Positions 18,431 through 27,355 of a stretch of 64,000 nucleotides of DNA are shown one piece after another. The notes beneath the pieces were generated by a model. It saw only the letters and a list, made by a program, of their open reading frames with translations. It searched no databases and was not told the origin of the DNA. Source of the stretch: Enterococcus_D entomosocium (GTDB taxonomy: Bacteria > Bacillota > Bacilli > Lactobacillales > Enterococcaceae); assembly GCF_030441895.1 (NCBI RefSeq), contig NZ_JARJAS010000011.1; one strand, 5' to 3'. Both the position numbers and the translations under genes were made by a program. The first letter of the stretch is position 1. Every line of letters begins with the position of its first letter.

Positions 18431-19755
18431 AAAAATTGCGAAATAAAATGCTGTGGTTCAATATGGCACTGATCTCGATCATTGTCTTAGGTGCCTTTAC
18501 CTTTATCTATATTTTGAATGCCACCCAAATTGAAAACGAGATCCAATCGCTCGTCTCGCAAGAATCAAATCTCCTAGCTGCAGCACCGTTAGATGAGGAA
18601 GAAGTGCGTCAATCACTGGCAGACCCAGAATATCCAATGATTTTGACTGTCATCAATAGTACGAGTGACGTCAGAGAAATTGGCTTAGTTGTCAGCGATC
18701 AAGTCGACGTTGAGATCCAAAGTGATGATGAGGGTGTCGATGAGAGCGAACTGTATGCCGCTTTGGTCGATACAGCAACGAAGCAAGGAGCAGTACCAAA
18801 CGAGGTGAAGTTGAATGATCGTTATTGGCGCTATTCCCTCTTTTTGGTAGCTTCTTTCAGCCATTATTCCATCAATAATGAGTCAATGGGAATGTACTCT
18901 ACCAGTATCAATAGCTATGAGCCGTATTACCAAGTAATGTTTTTTGATGTCACCGATTATAAGACCAGTCTGAGAAATCTAAGAAACACGCTTTTGCTCA
19001 TCGGCGTTTTAGCTTTAGCCAGTATTTATATCGCTAGTTTTTATGTGGCCAATCGAGCCTTGCGACCGGTGGAACTGGCTTGGCGCAAACAAAAAGAGTT
19101 TGTTTCTAACGCTTCCCATGAGTTGAAAACACCACTGGCGATCATTCAAGTCAATGCTGAGGTATTAGCTGGCAGTCCAGAAGAAACCTTGGAAAGCCAG
19201 ATGAAATGGCTGAAAAACATTCAGTTAGGTTCCGAACGGATGGATGAGCTAGTGAATAGCTTATTGCTGTTGACCAAATTCGAAAGTGCCGAACAAGAAA
19301 TGGTGCGTTCTTTGATCGACGCAGTTCAAGTCGTGCAAAGTGTTTATCAAAGCATGGAGGCGATTGCGCTGGAAAAAGGGATCCACTATCAGGAACAGAT
19401 CGCTAAACAGGTGCACCTTGAAAGCAATGAGCAAGCCTTGCGGCAATTGACCATGATATTGGTAGACAATGCCTTGAAATACACGCCCGCTGGAGAAACA
19501 GTCAAAGTGGCCCTAATCGAACGGCAACGAAAGACAGTATTGCAAGTCTCCAACAGTGGTTGTCTGATCCCCGAAGAAAAAATTCCCTATGTCTTTGACC
19601 GCTTCTACCGCGGGGATCCTTCTCGCAACCATCAAGACGGTGGCTATGGGTTAGGTTTAGCCATCGCCAAAGCCATCACAGAAATGCTGGAGGCGCAAAT
19701 CAGTTTGACGGTGGATCAAGACGGCGTCAATCACTTTGAAGTTTCATTTCATTGA
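18424..19755 (+). CDS. Sensor histidine kinase (second system)
   Basis: The 443-residue kinase has an N-terminal helix (about 12-32), an external domain of about 155 residues with no fold I recognise, a second helix (about 189-210), and then the dimerisation domain with SNASHELKTPL (phospho-His 232). The ATPase domain has VDNALKYT, FDRFYRGD and GGYGLGLAI. Unlike the first kinase it has a real extracellular domain. It forms a convergent pair with telA, separated by a bidirectional terminator. Confidence 0.93.
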   Translation: MLKKLRNKMLWFNMALISIIVLGAFTFIYILNATQIENEIQSLVSQESNLLAAAPLDEEEVRQSLADPEYPMILTVINSTSDVREIGLVVSDQVDVEIQSDDEGVDESELYAALVDTATKQGAVPNEVKLNDRYWRYSLFLVASFSHYSINNESMGMYSTSINSYEPYYQVMFFDVTDYKTSLRNLRNTLLLIGVLALASIYIASFYVANRALRPVELAWRKQKEFVSNASHELKTPLAIIQVNAEVLAGSPEETLESQMKWLKNIQLGSERMDELVNSLLLLTKFESAEQEMVRSLIDAVQVVQSVYQSMEAIALEKGIHYQEQIAKQVHLESNEQALRQLTMILVDNALKYTPAGETVKVALIERQRKTVLQVSNSGCLIPEEKIPYVFDRFYRGDPSRNHQDGGYGLGLAIAKAITEMLEAQISLTVDQDGVNHFEVSFH

Positions 19756-19792
19756 GATTTGATTGCTGCCTTCACTTAAATCAATTTTTTCA

Positions 19793-19828
19793 AAAAAAGA
19801 GGACTCCGGGAATGGAAGTCCTCTTTTG
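19793..19828. terminator. Bidirectional terminator between the kinase and telA
   Basis: AAGAGGACT pairs with AGTCCTCTT around a short loop. A-rich and T-rich flanks on both sides allow it to work for both convergent genes. Confidence 0.85.
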
Positions 19829-19839
19829 ATAGGTGAAAT

Positions 19840-21033
19840 TTACTTGTTGCTAGTTAAATCCAATAAGCGGTCTTTCAAGTCTTCTTCTAGATGACCTAAT
19901 TCCACTTCGGCAGCACGACGTTTTTCTTTTCCTTCTTTTTGGATCCGTAATGTTTCTTGGATCGTTTCCACAAGGTCGTTTTGTGTTTTTTGCAATGTTT
20001 CGATGTCGACGATGCCGCGCTCGTTTTCTTTCGCTGTTTCAATAGCAGAAACTTTCAACATTTCTGAGTTTTTCTTCAATAGATCATTGGTGGTCTCAGA
20101 AACTTGGCGCTGTGCCGTAACTGCATCTTTTTGACGCAATAAAGTCAAGGCAATGACCACTTGGTTTTTCCATAGTGGGATCGCTGTATTGACAGAAGCT
20201 TGGATTTTTTCTGCTAGCGCTTGGTTCGTGTTTTGGATCAGGCGAATTTGCGGTGCCTGTTGGATCGTGATTTGACGTGCCAAGCGCAAGTCATGAGTCC
20301 GTTTGTCTAAACGATCTAGGAATTGCGTGTAATCGTTGGCGATCTGTACGTCCATTTGATCATTCGTTTCTTCTGCTTTTTTCATAGCTTCAGGAATGAT
20401 TTTGGTTTGCAATTCTTGCATCTTCAACTCGCCAGCGGCAATGTAGATGTTCAATGCATCGAAGTAATCTTTGTTCTTTTGATACAACTGTTCCAACATC
20501 AGGTTGTCTTTTAGCAAACCGTCTTTTTCTTTATCCAATTTGACGGCGATCTTGTCGATTTGGGCACCGATTTTTTGGTATTTAGCGGTGATTTCAAAAA
20601 TGGATTGTTTTACTTTACCAAACATCCGCTTGAATAAGTTGCCTTCACCTGCACGCAGTTCATCTGGATTAGCTTCTTGCAAGCGATACATCAACTCAGT
20701 CAATGAGTCGCCCACAGGGCCGATATCAGCTGCTTGGACATGGTTCAACATAGATTGGGAAAACTCCCCAAGTTTGGTTTGGGCAGCTGCACCATAGGTG
20801 ATGACTGCTTGCTGGTCAGTTGCATCGATCTTGCTGGCTAATTCTTGGGCCTGTGCTTGACGCTCTGGCGGTAATTTGTCAATCAAACGCGGTGCTGTTT
20901 GCTGTTCTTTCAGCTGACTGATCTCCGCTTGTTGAGTAGTGGTCAAAGTGTCGACAGGGGTTGAAAATGGGTTGTTCAATAAATCGTCAAGCGTATCCGT
21001 TACGGGTTTTACTTGATTTGGTGTGTCACTCAT
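19840..21033 (-). CDS. telA: TelA family toxic-anion resistance protein
   Basis: The 397-residue, largely helical protein has a polar N-terminus and long coiled-coil-like stretches. It matches the TelA family in length, in the central KQSIFEITAKYQKIGAQIDKIA-type helix and in the C-terminal K/E-rich region. TelA proteins are linked to tellurite and cell-envelope stress tolerance; the mechanism is not settled. AGGAGG lies 6 bases before the ATG. The upstream gene is XpaC-like, the usual neighbour. A perfect hairpin separates the two. Confidence 0.9.
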   Translation of the reverse strand: MSDTPNQVKPVTDTLDDLLNNPFSTPVDTLTTTQQAEISQLKEQQTAPRLIDKLPPERQAQAQELASKIDATDQQAVITYGAAAQTKLGEFSQSMLNHVQAADIGPVGDSLTELMYRLQEANPDELRAGEGNLFKRMFGKVKQSIFEITAKYQKIGAQIDKIAVKLDKEKDGLLKDNLMLEQLYQKNKDYFDALNIYIAAGELKMQELQTKIIPEAMKKAEETNDQMDVQIANDYTQFLDRLDKRTHDLRLARQITIQQAPQIRLIQNTNQALAEKIQASVNTAIPLWKNQVVIALTLLRQKDAVTAQRQVSETTNDLLKKNSEMLKVSAIETAKENERGIVDIETLQKTQNDLVETIQETLRIQKEGKEKRRAAEVELGHLEEDLKDRLLDLTSNK

Positions 21034-21063
21034 AATAACTCCTCCTAATAATTGTCTGCTTTC

Positions 21064-21095
21064 GAAAAAAATCTAGCCTGGGCTAGATTTTTTTT
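21064..21095. terminator. Hairpin between xpaC and telA
   Basis: AATCTAGCC and GGCTAGATT form a perfect 9-bp stem with a 2-base loop, flanked by A and T runs. It can terminate on either strand. It may lower telA expression relative to xpaC. Confidence 0.75.
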
Positions 21096-21129
21096 AGATT
21101 CTTTTTTTGTTGCCAATCAGAATCTATCC

Positions 21130-21771
21130 CTATTCATTATCTCGTTTTATGCTTTGTTTGGCAATGGATAACTCAATATCCATGTCATCAAGATCGTCTG
21201 CTACAAATTGGGAGTAGTCTTTGGCGATCAAGGAAGCCATTTGCTCGATAATTTGTGTGCTTTCTTCGATTTTATCATAGGTCTCACGACTTTTGATCTC
21301 ATGGCTATTGATTTCAATGAACTTATCGGTCAAATCGACCATATTGGGCAAGTGGGTATAAAGGAAATGACTTGCCAAAGGCAGTTTAGTTGGTTCTTTT
21401 ACGAGTTCTTTGAAAAGAGCTTTTGAGGCACGCAAGGCATCGTGACGCAAGTCAATGGCTTTTAACTTGTTATTGCTAGTGATATTTTTTTGGTATTTAT
21501 CGATTTGGTGTTTCGTCTGATTCATCGTTTCACGGAACAATTCGATCTCACGAGCAGTCATTCCGCTTTTCAAGTAATGGGCTTCTCGTTCTCTCGTTAA
21601 AGAAGGCAAAACTTGTGGATCCGCTGCCGGAACTTTACGTCCTCTGATACCGACGTAGACTAAAATCGCACCGACGATTAATAATAGGCTCGCAAATGAA
21701 TCGCCTACTACGTTAAAAATAATACTGATGAGGACGATCGCACCAACGATCAGCCAGATGTTTTTTTTCAT
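21130..21771 (-). CDS. xpaC: XpaC family protein
   Basis: The 213-residue protein has two N-terminal hydrophobic segments (about 3-40) and a helical cytoplasmic part. Family name: 5-bromo-4-chloroindolyl phosphate hydrolysis protein, a partner of TelA; its real function is unknown. The start at 21771 is chosen because AGGAGGA lies 5 bases upstream; the frame is open further upstream without a ribosome site. An extended -10 lies at 21827-21835. Confidence 0.82.
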   Translation of the reverse strand: MKKNIWLIVGAIVLISIIFNVVGDSFASLLLIVGAILVYVGIRGRKVPAADPQVLPSLTREREAHYLKSGMTAREIELFRETMNQTKHQIDKYQKNITSNNKLKAIDLRHDALRASKALFKELVKEPTKLPLASHFLYTHLPNMVDLTDKFIEINSHEIKSRETYDKIEESTQIIEQMASLIAKDYSQFVADDLDDMDIELSIAKQSIKRDNE

Positions 21772-21826
21772 TTTTCCTCCTCCTAAAAATCTCTTGGACA
21801 AGTAGATTGGGTTATTCGACATCTTT

Positions 21827-21835
21827 ATTTTAGCA
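21827..21835 (-). promoter_or_regulatory. Extended -10 for xpaC
   Basis: On the minus strand TGCTAAAAT is an extended -10. The -35 position is poor (TATTTT). It lies about 55 bases upstream of the start codon. Confidence 0.45.
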
Positions 21836-21989
21836 TGTTCACTAAAAGAAAAATATCAGACTTGGGGTGGATTTTCCGATTTTTAGTAAATTCATAAGCT
21901 TTCTTGCTATTTCTTAAGAAGATATTTTTTCTAAATTATGCTAAAGTGTTTGATAGATAAGACGTATGAGGAAAGTTAGGTGTCGATAG

Positions 21990-22568
21990 ATGTTAGAATT
22001 TAAAGATTTTGAAGAAAAAACGATCCAACGGAATGAAATTTTCCATGGCAAAATCATTGATGTGGTGGTTGATGATGTCTCCTTGCCCAATGGTGGAACC
22101 AGTAAACGCGAACTAGTCTTCCACCCAGGTGGGGTGGCCGTGATCGCCTTGACGAGTGAGAACAAAATGCTGTTCGTTCGCCAATTCAGAAAGCCATTAG
22201 AGCGAGTGATTTTAGAGATACCAGCAGGCAAAATCGATCCAGGAGAAGGCGCACGTCCAGATTTGACTGGCGCCCGGGAATTGGAAGAAGAGACTGGCTA
22301 TCGCGCAAAAACGCTAGAGCATGTTTCTTCTATGTACCTTTCACCAGGCTTTGCGAATGAAATCTTGCACGTCTATTATGCGAAAGAGCTGGAAAAAGTG
22401 GCAAATCCCTTACCGCAAGACGAAGACGAAGTGCTGGAAGTCTATGAATTGAGTTTAGAGCAAGCACAAGCCGCTATCGCTGATGGAACGATCTGTGATG
22501 CGAAGACCGTGTTTGCGATCCAATTTTGGGAGTTGCTGGAATTGAAACGGAGGAACGGACTTGCCTAA
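21990..22568 (+). CDS. nudF: Nudix hydrolase, ADP-ribose pyrophosphatase type
   Basis: The 192-residue enzyme should split ADP-ribose into AMP and ribose 5-phosphate. The Nudix box is readable as G-x5-E-x9-RELEEETGY; the E-to-R gap is two residues longer than the classical seven. The following SPGF motif, 17-20 residues after the box, is the ADP-ribose signature. Length is normal. The next gene overlaps its end by 8 bases. Confidence 0.92.
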   Translation: MLEFKDFEEKTIQRNEIFHGKIIDVVVDDVSLPNGGTSKRELVFHPGGVAVIALTSENKMLFVRQFRKPLERVILEIPAGKIDPGEGARPDLTGARELEEETGYRAKTLEHVSSMYLSPGFANEILHVYYAKELEKVANPLPQDEDEVLEVYELSLEQAQAAIADGTICDAKTVFAIQFWELLELKRRNGLA

Positions 22569-22857
22569 AGAACCATTGATCACCCGCAGTGAACTTCGAC
22601 GCCGACGCGAAGAAGAACAAGCGGCGTCTGAACGTAATCAGCAAATCGTAGAAAAGCAAAGCAAGAAAGAATGGAAACAAAAAGAAAAACAAATTGATAA
22701 CCACTACCGAAAAGTGCGCAAGAAAAACAAAGAAATCACGAAGACCCGTGCCGGTGAGAACCAGAAATCTCGGGATCTGAACCGTTTTTTAATGAAAGCC
22801 ATTGTGATCGTCACTTTATTGTTAGTCGTCGTCGGTTTGGCGATCTTTTTGTTGTGA
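22561..22857 (+). CDS. Small coiled-coil protein with C-terminal membrane helix
   Basis: The 98-residue protein has a very charged helical region (about 1-75, rich in Lys, Glu, Arg, Gln) and a single hydrophobic tail (about 78-98). The start is TTG 22561, with GGAGGAAC just upstream, overlapping nudF. It is followed directly by a terminator. This is probably a tail-anchored protein; no function is recognised. Confidence 0.7.
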   Translation: MPKEPLITRSELRRRREEEQAASERNQQIVEKQSKKEWKQKEKQIDNHYRKVRKKNKEITKTRAGENQKSRDLNRFLMKAIVIVTLLLVVVGLAIFLL

Positions 22858-22874
22858 TTCATCTAGTACTAAGA

Positions 22875-22914
22875 AAAAGCCGCCCCTGCATCTTCTGCAA
22901 GTGCGGCTTTTTTG
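22875..22914. terminator. Bidirectional terminator
   Basis: AAAAAGCCGC pairs with GCGGCTTTTT with a long loop, lying between convergent genes. Confidence 0.83.
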
Positions 22915-23517
22915 TTATTCGGTCGGCTTTTTCAAAATAGCTAAAAACATGGCCGCTGGCTGATTCATGAACAAATGATCCGCTTCATGAAAAACGGTAA
23001 AGGAAGTGTCGGTAAACCCAATCGCCTCTGTCAGTTGAGTCAATGCGGCAGGGTCAAACCCATTATGAACCAGCGGGTGAGACACGGCGGGATTTTTAAG
23101 GAAATCCACTAGATAAAGGGTTCCTCCCGGCTGCAGCAAGGCGTATAGTTTTTCCATCATAGCGGCTGTGTCAGGAATATGCAGCAAGACGAGGGATAGC
23201 AGCACAGCGTCTGCTTTTGCTTGTAAGGATTCTTGCAGCAGATCGTGGACAGTTGCAGAAGCATTGGCCAGCTGCAGTTGGTTGATTTTTTTTTCAGAAA
23301 CCTCGATCATGCCAGGGGCAGTATCCCAGATGGCTAAGTGCTGGACATAAGCTGCTAAGGGCAGACTTACTAGGCCGGTACCGCCGCCGATATCGATCAG
23401 AGTTTGGTGCTGGTTGTCTTTAAAATAAGGTTCAAGGGTTTGGGTGACTAATTGTGCTAACGCGATCCGTTCAGGGGTATCGTATTTTGCTGCCATGGCG
23501 TTGAAAATTTCAGACAT
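22915..23517 (-). CDS. Class I SAM-dependent methyltransferase
   Basis: The 200-residue protein has the motif I glycine loop LIDIGGGTGLVSLPLA (about 40-55), a following acidic residue in IWDTAPG, and motif IV LLSLVLLHIPD. The ATG at 23517 is chosen because AAAGGAGG lies 5 bases before it. The substrate is unknown; it belongs to the UbiE/small-molecule group by layout. It is divergent from mtnN. Confidence 0.83.
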   Translation of the reverse strand: MSEIFNAMAAKYDTPERIALAQLVTQTLEPYFKDNQHQTLIDIGGGTGLVSLPLAAYVQHLAIWDTAPGMIEVSEKKINQLQLANASATVHDLLQESLQAKADAVLLSLVLLHIPDTAAMMEKLYALLQPGGTLYLVDFLKNPAVSHPLVHNGFDPAALTQLTEAIGFTDTSFTVFHEADHLFMNQPAAMFLAILKKPTE

Positions 23518-23669
23518 AAGTGCCTCCTTTGATAATGACAAAAAACTGTTCGTTTCGTCAAAACTAGTTTATCATGAAAGGAGAAAAAACACGTCAGTAG
23601 ATACGTGGGAATTTCTGTTGTTTTTCATTTTAAAGGATGAAAAATAAACGAGAAGCAGGAGGCAAACAC

Positions 23670-24365
23670 ATGAAAATTGGTATTATTGGTGCAATGGAGG
23701 AAGAAATCAAGGCGTTGCGGGAACAGTTGATTTCACCGCTTTCTTGGGAACGCGGCGGCGCACTATTTATTTCAGGAAGTATCGGCAATCATGAAGTGAT
23801 CGTCGTTCGTTCAGGTATTGGTAAAGTTCTGGCATCGATCACCACTAGTTTACTGATCCAACAATACGGGGTCAATATGGTGATCAATACTGGATCAGCT
23901 GGTGGGATCGGTGCCGGTTTACAAGTAGGGGATTTAGTGATCTCAGATAAAGTGGCCTATTTTGATGTCGATGTGACGGGCTTTGGTTATGAATATGGCC
24001 AGTTGCCTGGTGGGATGCCTTTGTATTATGAAGCCAGCCGCTATTTGATCAGTGAGATGACAAAAGCCGCAGAAGCGACCCATCATACCGTGAAAAAGGG
24101 ACTGATCGTTACAGGCGACAGCTTCATTCATGACCCGCAAAAAGTACAGGAGATTTTAGGACATTTTCCAGATGCCTTGGCTTGTGAGATGGAAGGAGCC
24201 GCGATCGCACAGACTGCGCAGCAATTCAATATTCCTTTCTTAATCGTGCGCGCGATTAGCGACACCGCCGACCACGCAGCAACCGTCTCTTTTGATGAGT
24301 TTATCTTAGAAGCTGGCAAGCGTTCCGCTGAAATGGTCTTGGCATTCGTTGAAACATTAAAGTAA
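23670..24365 (+). CDS. mtnN: 5'-methylthioadenosine/S-adenosylhomocysteine nucleosidase
   Basis: This 231-residue enzyme hydrolyses MTA and SAH to adenine and the thio-sugar, recycling methyl-transfer by-products and feeding autoinducer-2 synthesis. Motifs: GAMEEE with catalytic Glu at the N-terminus, NTGSAGG, CEMEGAAIAQ and the AISDTAD loop with catalytic Asp. AGGAGGC lies 8 bases before ATG 23670. Full length. Confidence 0.96.
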   Translation: MKIGIIGAMEEEIKALREQLISPLSWERGGALFISGSIGNHEVIVVRSGIGKVLASITTSLLIQQYGVNMVINTGSAGGIGAGLQVGDLVISDKVAYFDVDVTGFGYEYGQLPGGMPLYYEASRYLISEMTKAAEATHHTVKKGLIVTGDSFIHDPQKVQEILGHFPDALACEMEGAAIAQTAQQFNIPFLIVRAISDTADHAATVSFDEFILEAGKRSAEMVLAFVETLK

Positions 24366-24408
24366 CTTAAAAAACAGGAGAGCCGATCCGTAAGAGGAGG
24401 AAGGAAGC

Positions 24409-24972
24409 ATGAGAGCATTACTATCCATTGATTATACGTTTGATTTTGTTGCAGATGAGGGACGATTGACGACGGGTGCTGCTGGGCAAGCGATTGAAGC
24501 TGCCTTAGTGGCTCGGACGCAAGCCTTTATCGAAGCCGGTGAGTATGTCGTTTTTGCCATTGATCGTCATGAGGAAACAGACAACTATCATCCTGAAAAC
24601 CGCTTGTTCCCACCCCACAATCTTGCGGGCAGTGCGGGGCGACATCTTTATGGTCGTTTAGCCCCGCTTTATGAAACCTATCAGGAAGCGCCAAATGTCT
24701 ATTGGATCGACAAGCGCCATTACTCAGCGTTTAGTGGTACCGACTTGGACATCCGACTCCGGGAAAGAGGGATCACGGAATTGTACCTGACCGGCGTTTG
24801 TACCGACATCTGTGTCTTGCATACAGCAGTGGATGCCTATAATTTAGGCTACCAACTGGTGATCGATGCAGATACCGTTGCCAGCTTTGACGCGGTCGGA
24901 CATGAATGGGCACTACGCCATTTTGAAAATACCCTTGGTGCGAAAATCATTTCTGCGAAGGAGGAAGCATAA
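24409..24972 (+). CDS. pncA: Nicotinamidase-like cysteine hydrolase (isochorismatase family)
   Basis: This 187-residue enzyme probably turns nicotinamide into nicotinate for NAD salvage. The catalytic triad is visible: Asp in LSIDYTFDF (about 8), Lys in WIDKRHYSAF, and Cys in GVCTDICV. Metal-binding DRHEE-type residues are also present. GAGGAGG precedes the start. The following small gene begins right after its stop, so they share a transcript. Confidence 0.88.
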   Translation: MRALLSIDYTFDFVADEGRLTTGAAGQAIEAALVARTQAFIEAGEYVVFAIDRHEETDNYHPENRLFPPHNLAGSAGRHLYGRLAPLYETYQEAPNVYWIDKRHYSAFSGTDLDIRLRERGITELYLTGVCTDICVLHTAVDAYNLGYQLVIDADTVASFDAVGHEWALRHFENTLGAKIISAKEEA

Positions 24973-25272
24973 ATGGGATGGATGGATCAATTAAAAGCAA
25001 ATTTCAGTTTCAGTGAACTGACTAGCCTTTATCAAGCGTATCAAAAAGGGAATCTTGATGTGAAGGCGTTGTTGAACAATGACTTCTTACAAAAGTATAC
25101 AGATTTTCAGAACTTGGATGAGTTTATGGCTAAACTAGGAATCCAGAATGAAAACCAAATCTTCGACTTTCTAAAAGACCGCCCCAATCGACAAAAAGCC
25201 GATCAAGTCGTCAATGAGCATTCTCAATTCGATTCTGTGATTAGTATGATGAAAAAAGCTTTACAGAAATAA
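24973..25272 (+). CDS. Small conserved-looking protein of unknown function
   Basis: This 99-residue, helical, acidic-to-neutral protein has no signal or membrane segment. It begins directly after the nicotinamidase stop, with GAGGAAG upstream, and ends before a strong terminator. I do not recognise the family. Confidence 0.7.
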   Translation: MGWMDQLKANFSFSELTSLYQAYQKGNLDVKALLNNDFLQKYTDFQNLDEFMAKLGIQNENQIFDFLKDRPNRQKADQVVNEHSQFDSVISMMKKALQK

Positions 25273-25285
25273 ACAATTGGCGAAG

Positions 25286-25320
25286 AAAAAGCGCAAGCAG
25301 AAAAATCTGCTTGCGCTTTT
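25286..25320. terminator. Bidirectional terminator
   Basis: AAAAAGCGCAAGCAGA pairs with TCTGCTTGCGCTTTT around AAAA. It is very strong and lies between the convergent small gene and pepO. Confidence 0.93.
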
Positions 25321-25322
25321 GT

Positions 25323-27215
25323 TTACCAAATCTGCACACGATCTTCTGGTGCACGATACATAGGGTCACCAGGTTTGATATCAAAGGTGGTATAGAATTC
25401 ATCGATGTTTTGGACTTGGATATTGGCCCGTAGTTTCGCTGGTCCGTGGACATCGATCGCCAGTAAGAGCTGTTGGTATTGTTCTTTGGCTTTTGTACGC
25501 CAAATCTTCGCCCAATTGGTGAAGAAGTCTGTTAAAGAAACATCGCTTTCTTTTTGCGCTGCTTCTAGCGCACAGCTTAGTCCGCCTGCATCGGCGATGT
25601 TTTCAGAAACAGTCAATGTTCCGTTGACGGTACCGCCGGCAAATGGCAGGCCATCAAACTCGTCGATCATCGCTTGAGCTAAGCGTTCAAAGTGTGCCAA
25701 ATCTTCTTCTGTCCACCAATTGTTTAAATTACCATATTCATCAAATTTTGCCCCGTTGTTGTCAAAGGCGTGGGAGATCTCATGAGCAATGACCGCGCCG
25801 ATCCCCCCATAATTTGCGCTGGTGGATTGTTCCAAACTATAAAAGGGCGCTTGTAAGATTGCGGCTGGGAAAACGATCACGTTCTTAAATGGGTGATAGT
25901 AGGCATTCACGGTAGCGGCGGACATTTCCCATTCCTCGCGATCCACGGGCTGCTGCCATTTTTTGAAGGTATCTTCTCGGAACAAACGATTGAAATGAAG
26001 GGCATTTGCCAACAGACTTTTCTCTTCATCGGTATGCAATTGATCATAAATAGCAGGAACTTGATCAGGGTACCCGACATGGATGCCTAAACGATTCAAT
26101 TTGATAATCGCTTTTTGGCGGGTTTCTTCACTTAACCACGTGTTGTTGCGCAAACGATCTTGGTAGACAGCAATCATTGTTTCCACCATGTGTTTGACGT
26201 CTTTTTTCGCCATTTCCCCAAAGTACTTGCGTCCATAATAATCACCGATCACTTGACTAAAATGACCCATCGTTAAGTAATAAGCCGCTTTTTGTTGGGG
26301 AGCCGCTTCATCGATCCCTGATAAGTAGCGACTGTAGGTTCCGCCTAACTGACGCAATTCTTCACTCAGATAGCTAGTATAGCGCAAGCTTTGGTTGACG
26401 ATCATCCAGCCTTTCAAGAGTTCAAAATGGCTATCAGAAACAATAATGTCAAAGGCTTCAAAGTAAGCGGGTTCCGTTACGATCAGCTCTTCTGGTGTAC
26501 CTGGTAAAAGGGCTGTCAAGAGTTGTGTAAAATCGATCTTGCTAGCTTGCTTTGCAAATTCCTCCAAGGAGCGAGGATTGTAGTTTTTACTATAATCCGC
26601 ACTTTCTTCCGCACTGCGGACATGAGGGGCGATCAATTTATCAAATGCGATCGCTTGCTCTACCATCGATTCCGCTTCTGCTTGGTCTTTTCCGTAAGCA
26701 ACTAAAACGTTGACGGCCATCTCAAAGTAGACTTGCAGCATTTCGCCTGCTTGGGGATTTTCTGTGTAATAGGTTTTATCCGGCAAAATAGTAGCAGGCG
26801 GATAGACCGACAAAGTATTCATTTGCGCATTTTTCATGTCTGCATCGACATCCAGTTGGAAAGGCAAGGCAATGCCCTCTAAAACGAAACTTGCCAGTTG
26901 CTGATTCAATTCCTCATAAGAACGCAACGCTTCGATTTTTGCTAATAGTGCATTTGCTTCAGTAGCGCCAGCTGCCTCTCGTTGGGCAAAATCGCTGGCT
27001 AAGCGGTAAAAAGCCACAGCATCCTTCATGCGGCCTTTTGGCGTAGCATGGGGATCGTGTGCCATATTTTCAAATTCTGCGATCATTAAGGAATCGATTC
27101 CGTCAACGAGATCTTGGAATCCACCCGTAGCGGGTTTATCTGCTGGAATAACAGCGGTCTCCAGCCACTCGCCATTTACATAGTCATAAAAATCATCTTT
27201 TAACAAGGTTGTCAT
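25323..27215 (-). CDS. pepO: M13 family neutral endopeptidase PepO
   Basis: This 630-residue zinc endopeptidase lacks a signal peptide and is therefore intracellular, as lactococcal PepO is. The zinc site is AVIAHEISHAFD, with the third ligand Glu in the later ENIADAGG motif; NAYYHPF and the C-terminal peptide-binding region are also present. Length fits the family (about 630). The start MTTLLKDDFYDYVNGEW is the normal family start, and AGGAGC lies 8 bases upstream. Confidence 0.95.
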   Translation of the reverse strand: MTTLLKDDFYDYVNGEWLETAVIPADKPATGGFQDLVDGIDSLMIAEFENMAHDPHATPKGRMKDAVAFYRLASDFAQREAAGATEANALLAKIEALRSYEELNQQLASFVLEGIALPFQLDVDADMKNAQMNTLSVYPPATILPDKTYYTENPQAGEMLQVYFEMAVNVLVAYGKDQAEAESMVEQAIAFDKLIAPHVRSAEESADYSKNYNPRSLEEFAKQASKIDFTQLLTALLPGTPEELIVTEPAYFEAFDIIVSDSHFELLKGWMIVNQSLRYTSYLSEELRQLGGTYSRYLSGIDEAAPQQKAAYYLTMGHFSQVIGDYYGRKYFGEMAKKDVKHMVETMIAVYQDRLRNNTWLSEETRQKAIIKLNRLGIHVGYPDQVPAIYDQLHTDEEKSLLANALHFNRLFREDTFKKWQQPVDREEWEMSAATVNAYYHPFKNVIVFPAAILQAPFYSLEQSTSANYGGIGAVIAHEISHAFDNNGAKFDEYGNLNNWWTEEDLAHFERLAQAMIDEFDGLPFAGGTVNGTLTVSENIADAGGLSCALEAAQKESDVSLTDFFTNWAKIWRTKAKEQYQQLLLAIDVHGPAKLRANIQVQNIDEFYTTFDIKPGDPMYRAPEDRVQIW

Positions 27216-27241
27216 GTCTTTCGCTCCTCTCGCTTTCTACT

Positions 27242-27270
27242 ATTATGAAACAAAATCTGTAAGGACGCAA
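27242..27270 (-). promoter_or_regulatory. Promoter for pepO
   Basis: On the minus strand TTGCGT, a 17-base spacer and CATAAT lie about 30 bases before the pepO start. Both boxes have acceptable matches. Confidence 0.5.
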
Positions 27271-27355
27271 AGAAAAGTTTTCTAGACGAAAAAGGGTTTT
27301 GATCCAAGTAGGAGGAGAATCTAAGGTATAATAAGAAAAAAGGCAGGTGAACGAG

